DNA of 62,162 nt from an uncultured Oscillospiraceae bacterium (GTDB taxonomy: Bacteria; Bacillota; Clostridia; Oscillospirales; Oscillospiraceae). Positions 1 to 8,500 of the stretch are shown here, one piece after another; position 1 is the stretch's first letter; the number at the start of each line of letters is the position of its first letter. The DNA lies in assembly GCA_944385395.1 (NCBI GenBank), contig CALWXA010000052.1:1-62162 (forward strand). Direction: 5' to 3'. Made by a program: the position numbers and the translations under genes. The notes beneath the pieces were generated by a model. That model was not told the origin of the DNA. It searched no databases and saw nothing but the letters and a program-made list of their open reading frames with translations.

Positions 1-1
1 A

Positions 2-1483
2 GAGACCTTCGTATCCAACCGTGTACGCCATGCCATCCGGGTACATATCACCTCCTGGCTGCGGTATGACGGCACCTTTGCCGCCCGGAAATATACCTGC
101 TATTCCAACCAGGGGGCCTACGCCTCCCACGGCCACAGCATCGCCGCCAAGGGTATGGGGGCTTTTGCCCAGCAGTATCCCTGCGACAATGTGGAAGGAG
201 ACGCCTATACCATATTCACCAACTGTCCCACCGCCGGGGCCATGCGGGGCTATGGCATTCCCCAGACTATGTTTGCCTGCGAGTCCCATATCGACGATTG
301 TGCCCGGGCCCTTGGGATGGACCCGCTGGCCTTCCGGCTGCAGAACCTGATGCCGGTGGGCTACCGGGACGATTTCTCCCAGAATGTCAATTACTTTGAC
401 AGCTACCGCCAGTGCCTGGAAAAGGGCAAGGCATACATGGATTATGACCGGAAGATGGCTCAATACGCCGCCGAGACCGGGCCTGTCCGCCACGGCATCG
501 GGGTAGCGGCCTTCTGGTACAATACCGGTGTCTATCCCATCTCGCTGGAGACCTCCTCCAACCGGATGCTTTTGAATCTGGATGGCACGGTGACCATGCA
601 GTGCGGTGAAACGGAGATCGGGCAAGGCGCCGATACGGTGTATGCCCAGATGACGGCGGATACGGTGGGACTGGCGGATTACCGGGACGTCCATGTGGTG
701 TCCTCTCAGGATACGGATATCACCCCCACGGGCCTTGGCGCCTATGCCAGCCGCCAGACGTATGCGGCAGGCTTCTCCATCCGCCAGACGGGGGAATTGC
801 TGAAAGAGAAGATCTTGGAAGAAGCCGCCAAGCGCACGGGCCATCAGCGGGAAGCGCTGGACATACAAAACGGGCAGATCGTGCTGGCAGAGGACGGGGA
901 AGCGGTGATGTCCCTGCAGGAACTGGCCATGACGACCCAGTACGACCCGGTGGAAAGCCAGCATATTACCGCTGAGTCCACCTATACCATCCGCAGCAAC
1001 GCCTATTCCTTCGGCTGTACCTTTGCCGAGGTGGAGGTGGATATTCCCCTCTGCAAGGTAAAGCTGGTGAACATCATCAATGTCCACGACTGCGGGCGGC
1101 TCATCAATCCGGCCCTGGCGGAAGCCCAAGTGCACGGCGGCATGTCCATGGCCATCGGCTATGGCCTTTCCGAGCAGCTGCTGCTGGACCCCGCTACGGG
1201 TAAGCCCCTGAACAATAATCTCCTGGACTATAAGCTCTCCACCTTCCTGGATCATCCGCATCTGGAGGCCCAGTTCGTGGAGAATCCCGAGCCTACCAGT
1301 CCCTTCGGTACCAAGGCGCTGGGCGAGCCGCCGGCCTGCTCCGGTGCGCCCGCTATCCGCAACGCCATCGCTCAGGCCACCGGCGTGGCCATTTCCAGCA
1401 ATCCCATTACGCCCCATGTGCTCTTCCGCCGCTTTACGGAGGAAGGACTGATCCGTGACGGAGGAGGGAAGCACCATGTATGA
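2..1483 (+). CDS. Molybdenum hydroxylase (xanthine dehydrogenase family), molybdopterin-binding subunit, 5' partial
   Basis: This is the C-terminal two thirds of a large molybdopterin-binding subunit; the reading frame is open to the left edge, so the start lies outside the window. Family signatures are visible: the GAMRGYG motif near the cofactor and the GTKALGEPP segment near the C-terminus, which carries the conserved active-site glutamate. Such subunits hydroxylate purines or other N-heterocycles using electrons passed through 2Fe-2S and FAD subunits. Here those subunits follow directly as separate genes, a bacterial three-subunit arrangement. The substrate cannot be read from sequence. 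The nearby yqeB and selD genes suggest a selenium-dependent enzyme. There is no in-frame stop, so selenium would sit in the cofactor and not in a selenocysteine. Confidence 0.93.
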   Translation, partial: ETFVSNRVRHAIRVHITSWLRYDGTFAARKYTCYSNQGAYASHGHSIAAKGMGAFAQQYPCDNVEGDAYTIFTNCPTAGAMRGYGIPQTMFACESHIDDCARALGMDPLAFRLQNLMPVGYRDDFSQNVNYFDSYRQCLEKGKAYMDYDRKMAQYAAETGPVRHGIGVAAFWYNTGVYPISLETSSNRMLLNLDGTVTMQCGETEIGQGADTVYAQMTADTVGLADYRDVHVVSSQDTDITPTGLGAYASRQTYAAGFSIRQTGELLKEKILEEAAKRTGHQREALDIQNGQIVLAEDGEAVMSLQELAMTTQYDPVESQHITAESTYTIRSNAYSFGCTFAEVEVDIPLCKVKLVNIINVHDCGRLINPALAEAQVHGGMSMAIGYGLSEQLLLDPATGKPLNNNLLDYKLSTFLDHPHLEAQFVENPEPTSPFGTKALGEPPACSGAPAIRNAIAQATGVAISSNPITPHVLFRRFTEEGLIRDGGGKHHV

Positions 1484-2363
1484 CCTGTCTGCACTCTATC
1501 AGGCCCAAACGGTGGCCCAGGCCGTAGAGCTGCGTCTGGCCCACCCGGAGGCCCGGATCATTGCCGGCGGCACCGATGTGCTGGTGCAGATGCGGGAGGG
1601 CAAGCTGGCAGGCGCCGCCCTTATCAGCATCCAGGGTATCGATGCGCTCCGAGGCGTCTCTCTGGAGGAGGACGGCACGCTGCGGATCGGCAGCCTCACC
1701 ACCTTTACCAAGCTCAGCGCCCATCCCCTGATCCGGCAGTATATCCCGGTGCTTGGGGAGGCGGTGGATCAGGTAGGCGGCCCCCAGATCCGCAACGCCG
1801 GTACCATCGGCGGCAATACCTGCAACGGTGTGACCTCTGCCGACTCCGCTTCCACGCTGTTCGCCTGGGACGCACTGGTGGAACTTACCGGGAAAAACGG
1901 TGTGCGCCGTGTGCCCATTCAGGATTTCTATATCCGCTCCGGTGTGGTGGATTTGCGAGGGGAAGAAGGGGAGATCCAGACTGCCATCCTCATCCCCCGG
2001 GAATCCTATGCACATACCTTCGGCTTCTATATCAAGTACGCCATGCGCAACGCCATGGATATCGCCACCCTGGGTACTTCTGTGAATGTGCGGCTGTCGC
2101 CGGACAAAAAGACCTTTGAGCGTGTCCGCATTGCTTTCGGCGTGGCCGGGCCGGTGCCTCTCCGGGCCTGGCAGGCAGAGGGGAGCATCCGGGGCAGGGA
2201 AGTGTCGCCGGAAGCTGTGGAGGAATGCAGCCAGACGGTGCTGCAGGATATTGCACCCCGTGATTCCTGGCGTGCTTCCAAGGCCTTTCGGCAGCATATC
2301 GCCGTGGAATGTACCCGGCGCTGTCTCGTGGAATCGGTGAAACGGGCGGGAGGTGACCTCTGA
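1476..2363 (+). CDS. Molybdenum hydroxylase FAD-binding subunit
   Basis: A 295-residue FAD-binding subunit of the CO dehydrogenase/xanthine dehydrogenase medium-subunit family. The flavin-binding segments AGGTDVLVQM (about residue 30) and NAGTIGGNTCNG (about residue 110) are clear. It carries electrons from the iron-sulfur subunit to the external acceptor. The ATG at 1476 follows a good GAGGAGGG ribosome site at 1461-1468 and overlaps the end of the large-subunit gene by 8 bases. A GTG at 1455 in the same frame is less likely. The gene ends in a TGATG overlap with the next one, so the three subunits are translationally coupled. Confidence 0.95.
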   Translation: MYDLSALYQAQTVAQAVELRLAHPEARIIAGGTDVLVQMREGKLAGAALISIQGIDALRGVSLEEDGTLRIGSLTTFTKLSAHPLIRQYIPVLGEAVDQVGGPQIRNAGTIGGNTCNGVTSADSASTLFAWDALVELTGKNGVRRVPIQDFYIRSGVVDLRGEEGEIQTAILIPRESYAHTFGFYIKYAMRNAMDIATLGTSVNVRLSPDKKTFERVRIAFGVAGPVPLRAWQAEGSIRGREVSPEAVEECSQTVLQDIAPRDSWRASKAFRQHIAVECTRRCLVESVKRAGGDL

Positions 2364-2869
2364 TGGCACAGTATCAGCTGCTTCACTGCCGCATCAACGG
2401 CAGAAACGTGGAACAGATGGTGGATGTCCGTGCTTCTCTGACGGACGTGCTGCGGAATGATTTCCGGCTTACCAGCGTGAAAAAGGGCTGTGAGGTAGGG
2501 GAGTGCGGCGCCTGCGCCGTTCTCATCGACGGGGAATGCTACAACTCCTGTCTGTACCTGGCGGTATGGGCAGAGGGGAAGGAGATCCTGACCCTGGAGG
2601 GCCTTACCGGCCCCAACGGTGAACTCAGCGATATCCAGCAGGCGTTTATCGACGAAGCGGCTATCCAGTGCGGCTTCTGTACCCCGGGTCTCATTATGAC
2701 CGCCACGGAGATCCTGGCCCAGCACCGCCTTTACAGCGATGATGAGCTGCGCAAGCTGCTCTCCGGCCACCTGTGCCGCTGCACCGGATATGAAAATATC
2801 CTCCGGGCAGTGAAAAAGACCATGCTGCAGCGCCTGGGCCTGCCGGACCAGACAACTGCAGAAGGCTGA
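2363..2869 (+). CDS. Molybdenum hydroxylase 2Fe-2S subunit
   Basis: A 168-residue small subunit with two [2Fe-2S] domains. The N-terminal plant-ferredoxin-like cluster ligands appear as C-x4-C-x2-C in GCEVGECGACAV plus a later Cys. The C-terminal all-helical cluster is CGFC...CRCTG. It relays electrons from the molybdenum site to FAD. The length is typical for this family (150-170 residues). Its ATG overlaps the stop of the FAD subunit (TGATG), and a hairpin with a T-rich tail follows at 2880-2914, closing the hydroxylase operon. Confidence 0.96.
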   Translation: MAQYQLLHCRINGRNVEQMVDVRASLTDVLRNDFRLTSVKKGCEVGECGACAVLIDGECYNSCLYLAVWAEGKEILTLEGLTGPNGELSDIQQAFIDEAAIQCGFCTPGLIMTATEILAQHRLYSDDELRKLLSGHLCRCTGYENILRAVKKTMLQRLGLPDQTTAEG

Positions 2870-2879
2870 TTTCCCGGCT

Positions 2880-2914
2880 CCGGCGGCGGTTTTTTCCGCC
2901 GCCGGTACGTTTTT
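2880..2914 (+). terminator. Hairpin terminator after hydroxylase genes
   Basis: A perfect 10-bp stem CCGGCGGCGG/CCGCCGCCGG with a T6 loop, followed by TACGTTTTT. It sits just after the small-subunit stop and before the separate yqeB promoter. Confidence 0.65.
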
Positions 2915-2923
2915 CACCGGGGA

Positions 2924-2952
2924 TTGACCTTTCCCGGAAATAATGGTATTCT
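2924..2952 (+). promoter_or_regulatory. Putative sigma-A promoter for yqeB-selD
   Basis: TTGACC at 2924-2929, 17-base spacer, TATTCT at 2947-2952. The yqeB start follows about 20 bases downstream, giving a short leader. This suggests the maturation genes can be expressed independently of the hydroxylase subunits. Confidence 0.5.
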
Positions 2953-2972
2953 TTTCCAAGTGAGAGCGAGGT

Positions 2973-3761
2973 ATGCTTATGTTGGTTCTCATTCGTGGTG
3001 CCGGTGATCTGGCCAGCGGGATCGCCCTGCGGCTGCATCATGCCGGTATGCACGTCGTTATGACGGATCTTCCTCAGCCAACCGCCATCCGGCGGACGGT
3101 TTCCTTTGCCCGGGCCATCACAGAGGGTCAGGCGCAAGTGGAGGATGTGACCGCAACATACGCCCCTGCAGCGGCAGATGTAAAGCGGATTCTCGCCGCC
3201 GGTGAAATCGCCGTGCTGGCAGATCCTCAGGCTGCCTTCCGTATAGAAGTGGCTCCTGATGCCCTGGTAGACGCCATTCTGGCCAAACGCAATACCGGGA
3301 CTACGATACAGGATGCGCCGGTGGTCATCGGTGTAGGCCCCGGCTTCACTGCCGGACTGGATTGCCACGCTGTGGTGGAAACCATGCGTGGCCACACATT
3401 AGGACGGGTCTATTATCAGGGTACCGCCATGGCCAATACCGCGGTGCCTGGCCTCATCGGCGGATACGCCGGGGAACGGGTGCTGCGTGCGCCGGCGGAC
3501 GGTGTTTTTCACCAGCTGCTGGACATCGGCGCCGTGGTACAGGCCGGCGATGTGGCCGGTACAGTAAACGGCACCCCCATGTGCTGTACTATCGATGGGG
3601 TACTCCGGGGCATCTTAGCGGACAATGTGTCGGTAACGAAAGGCATGAAGGCTGGAGACGTGGATCCGCGCTGTAAAGTAGAATACTGTTACACCGCCTC
3701 TGATAAGGCGCTTGCCGTGGGCGGCGGTGTATTGGAAGCCTTGCTGCACCTGCAGCGGTAA
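2973..3761 (+). CDS. yqeB: YqeB/EF2563-type selenium-dependent molybdenum hydroxylase maturation protein
   Basis: A 262-residue protein with an N-terminal Rossmann-like segment (GAGDLASGIALRLHHAGM). It matches my recollection of the EF2563/YqeB family, found in genomes with selenium-dependent molybdenum hydroxylases. Members are thought to help install the labile selenium ligand on the molybdenum cofactor; the biochemistry is unresolved. It lies between the hydroxylase subunits and selD, the arrangement described for this trait. Two in-frame ATGs (2973 and 2979) are possible; the AGCGAGG site fits either. selD begins 14 bases after its stop, so the two are probably co-transcribed. Confidence 0.85.
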   Translation: MLMLVLIRGAGDLASGIALRLHHAGMHVVMTDLPQPTAIRRTVSFARAITEGQAQVEDVTATYAPAAADVKRILAAGEIAVLADPQAAFRIEVAPDALVDAILAKRNTGTTIQDAPVVIGVGPGFTAGLDCHAVVETMRGHTLGRVYYQGTAMANTAVPGLIGGYAGERVLRAPADGVFHQLLDIGAVVQAGDVAGTVNGTPMCCTIDGVLRGILADNVSVTKGMKAGDVDPRCKVEYCYTASDKALAVGGGVLEALLHLQR

Positions 3762-3775
3762 GGGGAGGGAGAAAG

Positions 3776-4813
3776 ATGGCAGAGTACAGTAAGCTCACCA
3801 AGCTGGCCCAGTGCGCCGGCTGCGGCGCCAAGGTGGGGGCCGGTACCCTGGCCCAGCTGCTTTCCGGAATCCGGGTGCATCAGGACCCCAACTTGCTGGT
3901 AGGTTTTGATAAAAGTGATGACGCTGCGGTATACCGCATTTCTGATACCCTGGCCTTGGTGCAGACCATTGATTTTTTCCCGCCCATTGCCGATGACCCC
4001 TATCTCTATGGCCAGATTGCTGCCGCCAATGCCCTGTCGGATATCTATGCCATGGGCGGCGAACCCAAGCTGGCGCTGAACGTCATGTGCGTGCCGGAGA
4101 AGATGGACCAGGGAACGGTGCATGAGATCCTCCGGGGCGGATATGATAAGGTATACGAAGCCGGTGCCCTTATTGCCGGCGGCCACAGCATTTTTGATGA
4201 CGAGCCCAAGTACGGCCTGTCCGTCACGGGTTTTGTGGACCCTGAGAAGATTCTTACCAACAGCGGTGCCAGGGAAGGAGATGTGCTGATCCTCACCAAA
4301 CCCCTGGGCATTGGAGTCATTACCTCTGGCATCAAGGTGGACCTCTGCAGCGCCGATACAGTGCAGCGGGCCTATGCCCAGATGGCTGCCTTGAATAAAG
4401 ACGCCCGGGATGTGATGGTGCAGTTCCGGGTTCATGCCTGCACCGATGTTACGGGTTTTGGCCTGCTGGGCCACGGGCTGGAGATGGCCCAGGGCAGCGA
4501 TGTCTCTCTGGAATTCCAGGTTTCCCAAATTCCCATCATCCCCCAGGCACTGGAGCTGGCAGCTATGGGTGTTTTACCTGCAGGGATGTACCGCAACCGT
4601 ACCTTCGCCCAGCCCCATGTGGACCCGGGCGCCACTGAGCTGACCATCCAGGACCTGCTGTACGATCCCCAGACATCCGGCGGCTTGCTGATGGCCGTGG
4701 ATCCCCAGGATGCCACTGCTTTGATGGAGCAGCTGCAAAAGACGGTGCCAGACGCCCGGATCATTGGCCGGGCAGTGGCCAGCCACCCGGCAGGACGGAT
4801 CCTGCTGCGCTGA
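3776..4813 (+). CDS. selD: Selenophosphate synthase (selenide, water dikinase)
   Basis: A 345-residue SelD making selenophosphate from selenide and ATP. The N-terminal motif CAGCGAK contains the Cys that aligns with catalytic Cys17 of E. coli SelD; the second Cys of the E. coli GCGCK motif is Ala here. Downstream glycine-rich and Asp-containing segments (FDKSDDAAV, DPQTSGGLL) are typical. The Cys form is used, not selenocysteine. No selA, selB or selC is visible in this window. Its link to yqeB and the hydroxylase points to cofactor selenation as its main job. A well-spaced GGGAGGG ribosome site precedes the ATG. Confidence 0.96.
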   Translation: MAEYSKLTKLAQCAGCGAKVGAGTLAQLLSGIRVHQDPNLLVGFDKSDDAAVYRISDTLALVQTIDFFPPIADDPYLYGQIAAANALSDIYAMGGEPKLALNVMCVPEKMDQGTVHEILRGGYDKVYEAGALIAGGHSIFDDEPKYGLSVTGFVDPEKILTNSGAREGDVLILTKPLGIGVITSGIKVDLCSADTVQRAYAQMAALNKDARDVMVQFRVHACTDVTGFGLLGHGLEMAQGSDVSLEFQVSQIPIIPQALELAAMGVLPAGMYRNRTFAQPHVDPGATELTIQDLLYDPQTSGGLLMAVDPQDATALMEQLQKTVPDARIIGRAVASHPAGRILLR

Positions 4814-4891
4814 AACACAAATATTTTATCGCCGCAAGAAAAACTTTTTTTGAAATACCCGAAAAAAGGACTACCCCATTTCGTAAATGTA

Positions 4892-4900
4892 TGGTATAAT
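4892..4900 (+). promoter_or_regulatory. Extended -10 promoter for pckA
   Basis: TGGTATAAT forms an extended -10 (TGn plus consensus TATAAT). No good -35 is visible at 16-18 bases upstream. It gives a leader of about 65 bases before the pckA ATG at 4972, which has a strong AGGAGG site. Confidence 0.55.
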
Positions 4901-4971
4901 TGGGACATATGGTACCTATGTATCGTAGTTCCATGCCAATATAGAGTGATCAAATAGGAGGCAATACGGAA

Positions 4972-6537
4972 ATGCAAACTTACGGACTGGAAAAGCTGGG
5001 GATCATCAATGCGTCTGCGGTGTACCGCAATCTGACGCCTGCACAGCTGACGGAGCATGCGCTGCGCCGTGGCGAAGGCACGCTGTCCAACACTGGTGCG
5101 CTGGTGGTGAAGACCGGTAAGTATACCGGCCGCAGCGCCAATGATAAGTTCATTGTAGATACCCCCGCTGTACACGATGAAATCGCTTGGGGCAAGGTGA
5201 ACCGCCCCATTGAGAAGGCCAAGTACGAGGCCATCAAGGCCAAGGTCATTGCATACCTGCAGGGCAAGGAGATCTTCCTGTTCGATGGTTTTGCCGGCGC
5301 CGATCCCAAGTACGTCAAGCGCTTCCGCATCATCAACGAGCTGGCCAGCCAGAATATGTTCATCCATCAGCTGCTGCGTCGCCCCAAGGCGGAGGAGCTG
5401 GAGGGCTTTGAGGCGGATTACACCATCATCGCCGCCCCTGGCTTCAAGTGCATCCCCGAGGTGGACGGTACCCGCAGCGAGGCCGCCATTCTGGTGGACT
5501 ATGAGGAGAAGATGGTCATCATCTGCGGCACCCAGTATGCCGGTGAGATCAAGAAGTCTGTGTTCTCTGTGATGAACTATGTGCTGCCCAAGATGGGTGT
5601 GTTCCCCATGCACTGCTCTGCCAACATCGGCAAGGACGGTGACGCTGCCGTGTTCTTCGGCCTGTCCGGTACCGGCAAGACCACCCTGTCCGCCGATCCC
5701 AACCGCCGGCTCATCGGTGACGACGAGCACGGCTGGGCTGACGACTCCGTGTTCAACTTCGAGGGCGGCTGCTATGCCAAGTGCATCAACCTGTCCGCTG
5801 AGAAGGAGCCGGATATCTACAACGCCATCAAGTTCGGCTCCCTGGTGGAGAACGTGGTGATGGATCCCGACACCCGGGAATTCGACTTCGACGATGCCTC
5901 TCTGGCAGAGAACTCCCGTGTGGGCTATCCCATCGAGTATATCAATAACGCTGAGCTGTCCGGCATGTCCACCAGCGTGCCCAAGACGGTGATCTTCCTC
6001 ACCGCCGACGCCTATGGTGTGCTGCCTCCCATCTCCAAGCTGGATAAGAATCAGGCCATGTACTACTTCGTCTCCGGCTTTACTTCCAAGCTGGCTGGTA
6101 CGGAGATCGGTATTACCTCTCCTGTGCCCACCTTCTCCACCTGCTTCGGTGAGCCCTTCCTGCCCCTGGATCCCTCCGTGTATGCCGATATGCTGGCAGA
6201 GAAGGTAGAGAAGTCCGGCGCCAATGTGTACCTGGTGAACACCGGCTGGAACGGTACCGGCGAGCGGACCAAGCTGTCCTATACCCGCGCCATGGTCACC
6301 GCTGCCCTCAACGGCGATCTGGAAAAGGGCGAGTTCGTCACCGATCCTTTCTTCGGTGTGGCCGTTCCCACCAAGGTGGAGGGCGTGCCCTCTGACCTGC
6401 TGATCCCCGCCAACACCTGGAAGGATCAGGCCGCTTATGAGGCCAAGGCCAAGGAGCTGGCCAAGAGCTTTGTGGAGAACTTCAAGAAGTACACCCACAT
6501 GAGCGAAGAAGTGGTGAAGGCCGGTCCCAAGGCGTAA
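4972..6537 (+). CDS. pckA: Phosphoenolpyruvate carboxykinase (ATP)
   Basis: A 521-residue ATP-type PEP carboxykinase interconverting oxaloacetate and PEP with ATP/ADP and CO2. The kinase-1a loop GLSGTGKTTLSADPNR lies at about residue 230, and RSAND and DDEHGW metal and substrate segments are present. In anaerobes it often runs in the PEP-carboxylating direction, feeding C4 metabolism; that is inference here. Codon use is strongly biased toward a small set, suggesting high expression. It is monocistronic: its own promoter lies upstream and a strong hairpin terminator directly after the stop. Confidence 0.98.
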   Translation: MQTYGLEKLGIINASAVYRNLTPAQLTEHALRRGEGTLSNTGALVVKTGKYTGRSANDKFIVDTPAVHDEIAWGKVNRPIEKAKYEAIKAKVIAYLQGKEIFLFDGFAGADPKYVKRFRIINELASQNMFIHQLLRRPKAEELEGFEADYTIIAAPGFKCIPEVDGTRSEAAILVDYEEKMVIICGTQYAGEIKKSVFSVMNYVLPKMGVFPMHCSANIGKDGDAAVFFGLSGTGKTTLSADPNRRLIGDDEHGWADDSVFNFEGGCYAKCINLSAEKEPDIYNAIKFGSLVENVVMDPDTREFDFDDASLAENSRVGYPIEYINNAELSGMSTSVPKTVIFLTADAYGVLPPISKLDKNQAMYYFVSGFTSKLAGTEIGITSPVPTFSTCFGEPFLPLDPSVYADMLAEKVEKSGANVYLVNTGWNGTGERTKLSYTRAMVTAALNGDLEKGEFVTDPFFGVAVPTKVEGVPSDLLIPANTWKDQAAYEAKAKELAKSFVENFKKYTHMSEEVVKAGPKA

Positions 6538-6552
6538 TCCCGTTTCAGACAA

Positions 6553-6586
6553 CAGCGCCGGAAGCTAACTTCCGGCGCTGTTTTTT
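6553..6586 (+). terminator. Rho-independent terminator of pckA
   Basis: A perfect 12-bp stem CAGCGCCGGAAG/CTTCCGGCGCTG with a CTAA loop, followed by T6. Confidence 0.93.
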
Positions 6587-6605
6587 ACCAAAAAGGAGGA
6601 CGTTC

Positions 6606-6911
6606 ATGCTGGAACTGCGACTGCTGGTGGATGAGATCGATTATCCGCAGCTGCTGGACACCTTGGAACCGCTTCTGGCGGAACACATGGAAGGGAAGGG
6701 CGGCATCTGGGAACTGCTGGGCAAAAACTCCGGTACCCTGTCCGGCTTGGCCAAGACACTGCTGCGGAATCTTCCGCCGGAAAAGCGGGAGGCATTGCTG
6801 GTGCAGCTGGTGGATGAGAAGAAGGAACGGCTGCTGGCAAAAGCCAATGAGAAAGCATCCGAAATGGGTGCAGGCCTGCATCTGCAGGACTTTACGCTGC
6901 GGCAACTATAA
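6606..6911 (+). CDS. Hypothetical small helical protein
   Basis: A 101-residue protein I do not recognise. It is Leu/Glu/Lys-rich and looks fully helical, with no signal peptide, membrane segment, cysteine or metal motif. An AAGGAGG ribosome site lies at a good distance from the ATG at 6606, and a terminator follows immediately, so it looks like a genuine single-gene unit between pckA and the convergent MurE-like gene. No separate promoter is obvious after the pckA terminator, so partial read-through may drive it. Confidence 0.72.
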   Translation: MLELRLLVDEIDYPQLLDTLEPLLAEHMEGKGGIWELLGKNSGTLSGLAKTLLRNLPPEKREALLVQLVDEKKERLLAKANEKASEMGAGLHLQDFTLRQL

Positions 6912-6912
6912 G

Positions 6913-6942
6913 AAAAGAGCGGCCTTGTGGCCGCTCTTTTTT
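6913..6942. terminator. Bidirectional terminator between convergent genes
   Basis: Stem AAAAGAGCGGCC/GGCCGCTCTTTT with a TTGT loop and T-rich flanks on both strands. It ends the 101-residue gene on + and overlaps the end of the MurE-like gene on -. Confidence 0.88.
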
Positions 6943-8455
6943 ATTTGACTGCTTTTTTCGCTCTGGCCGCCTCCCGCATGGCAATGACACGCTTTGCGAT
7001 GCCGGGGTCGGATTCATAGGGTTCCAGCACACCGTTGATGCGGTGTGTGTTTTCGGCGCCCTTGCCGGCCAGGATCACGATGGAGCCTTCCGGCGCTTCC
7101 CAGACAGCCCGTTCTGCCGCCTTGGCCCGATCCGGCTCCTTGGTGATGACGGCTTTGCCGCCGGTAGCCGCTTTTTCCAGGCGGTTGACGATGTCCACCG
7201 GATCGTCAAAATCCGGGTCCTCTACGGTGAAGTAGACGTGATCAGCATACTGGGAGCAGATCTTGGCGATATCATCCACCCGCTTGGGGGACCGGCGATA
7301 GCCGATGCCGATCATCACGGTTTTGTAGGTGTCGGGATAGTCCCGGTTCATGGCCTCCAGCACCGCTTTGCAGCTGATGCCGTTGTGCATATAGTTGACG
7401 ATCACCGTTACGCCGCCGCCTACATATACGTCGCCCCGTCCTTCCACGGTCAGATCCCGGAGGGAATCCGCAATGGCCTGAGGCGCACCGCCCATCATGC
7501 GGCCGATGGCGATAGCCGCCATGGCGTTCTTGACATTGAATACGCCATCCATGATAACGGCATAGTCATGGGTCTGGCCGGAATCCTTTTCCGTTACCTG
7601 GAAGGTGTAGCCGCTGGGACTGCGCTTTTCCACGTGATGGAACCGGTAATCACAGTCATCGGTCTCGCCCACCAGACAAATGCGCTTGCACTTGGCCTTT
7701 GCGGCAGCATAGATGGTGTCAAAATAGTCGGTATCACGGCAGATCACAGCTACATCGCTGTTTTCCAGCAGGTCGATCTTGCACTGGAGGTACTGCTCCA
7801 TGGTGGGATGCTCATAATCCGAGATATGATCCGGCGCAATGTTGAGGAATACGCCGTAATCAAAATGCTGTCCGTAGACACGGTGTACATTGTAAGCCTG
7901 GCTGGAGATTTCCGTCGTCACGGCGGGCAGATGGTTGTCCCGTGCCAGAGAATAAAAAAACTGCAGATCCAGAGACTCCGGGGTGGAGATATGGGGGGCC
8001 TCCACCGCAGTACCGACGCTGCAGGTAACGCCGGAGATCAGGCCGGTGGGGCAGCCCAGAACCGCTTCCGTCACGGCGTGGATCATGTGGGTGGTGGTGG
8101 TCTTTCCCTTGGTGCCGGTTACGCCGATAAGCTGGAAGCTATCAGAGGGATGGCCGTAATACCACTGGGCCAGAATGCTCTGTGCCTTGCGCACGTCGGT
8201 GACCAGAATGTGGGGGAGATCCGCCGTCTCAATGGGCTTTTCTGCCACATAGCATACGGCACCTTTTTCGGCGGCCATATGCAGATATTCCGGTTTGAAA
8301 TTCAGCCCCTTGCAAATAAAGAGGTCGCCTTCCTTGGTCTCTTTGGAATTGTTGGTAATACCGGAAAAAGAAACATTCCGGTCCGCCGGTGCAGCCAGCA
8401 GGCCCCAGTGGCGCAGGAGCTGTTCTGCTTCGCTGCTTTCGAATTGCTTGTTCAT
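6941..8455 (-). CDS. MurE-like Mur ligase (UDP-N-acetylmuramyl-tripeptide synthetase family)
   Basis: A 504-residue ATP-dependent Mur ligase. The ATP-binding loop GVTGTKGKTTTTH lies at about residue 110, followed by the Mur central motif ISTPES and EISSQAY region and a C-terminal domain with ILAGKGAE. These enzymes add the third amino acid to UDP-MurNAc-L-Ala-D-Glu. The specificity motif reads EDPDFDDP instead of the DNPR of meso-DAP enzymes, so the amino acid added cannot be assigned and a non-canonical substrate is possible. The ATG at 8455 follows AGGAGGATCG. It lies 45 bases downstream of the aldolase-like gene and is probably co-transcribed with it. Confidence 0.85.
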   Translation of the reverse strand: MNKQFESSEAEQLLRHWGLLAAPADRNVSFSGITNNSKETKEGDLFICKGLNFKPEYLHMAAEKGAVCYVAEKPIETADLPHILVTDVRKAQSILAQWYYGHPSDSFQLIGVTGTKGKTTTTHMIHAVTEAVLGCPTGLISGVTCSVGTAVEAPHISTPESLDLQFFYSLARDNHLPAVTTEISSQAYNVHRVYGQHFDYGVFLNIAPDHISDYEHPTMEQYLQCKIDLLENSDVAVICRDTDYFDTIYAAAKAKCKRICLVGETDDCDYRFHHVEKRSPSGYTFQVTEKDSGQTHDYAVIMDGVFNVKNAMAAIAIGRMMGGAPQAIADSLRDLTVEGRGDVYVGGGVTVIVNYMHNGISCKAVLEAMNRDYPDTYKTVMIGIGYRRSPKRVDDIAKICSQYADHVYFTVEDPDFDDPVDIVNRLEKAATGGKAVITKEPDRAKAAERAVWEAPEGSIVILAGKGAENTHRINGVLEPYESDPGIAKRVIAMREAARAKKAVK

Positions 8456-8500
8456 ACGATCCTCCTGGTGGGAAACACCCCTGCCGCGCAGGGGCACGGA

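Noticed and set aside
2-4813. Selenocysteine (in-frame UGA) in the hydroxylase or SelD
   Set aside because: No in-frame TGA occurs in these genes, and SelD uses Cys at the catalytic position.
4432-6552. Long minus-strand open frame of about 700 codons opposite selD and pckA
   Set aside because: It is the antisense of pckA and selD; composition is His/Gly-rich low-complexity without domains and it arises from GC-rich codon bias in the real gene.
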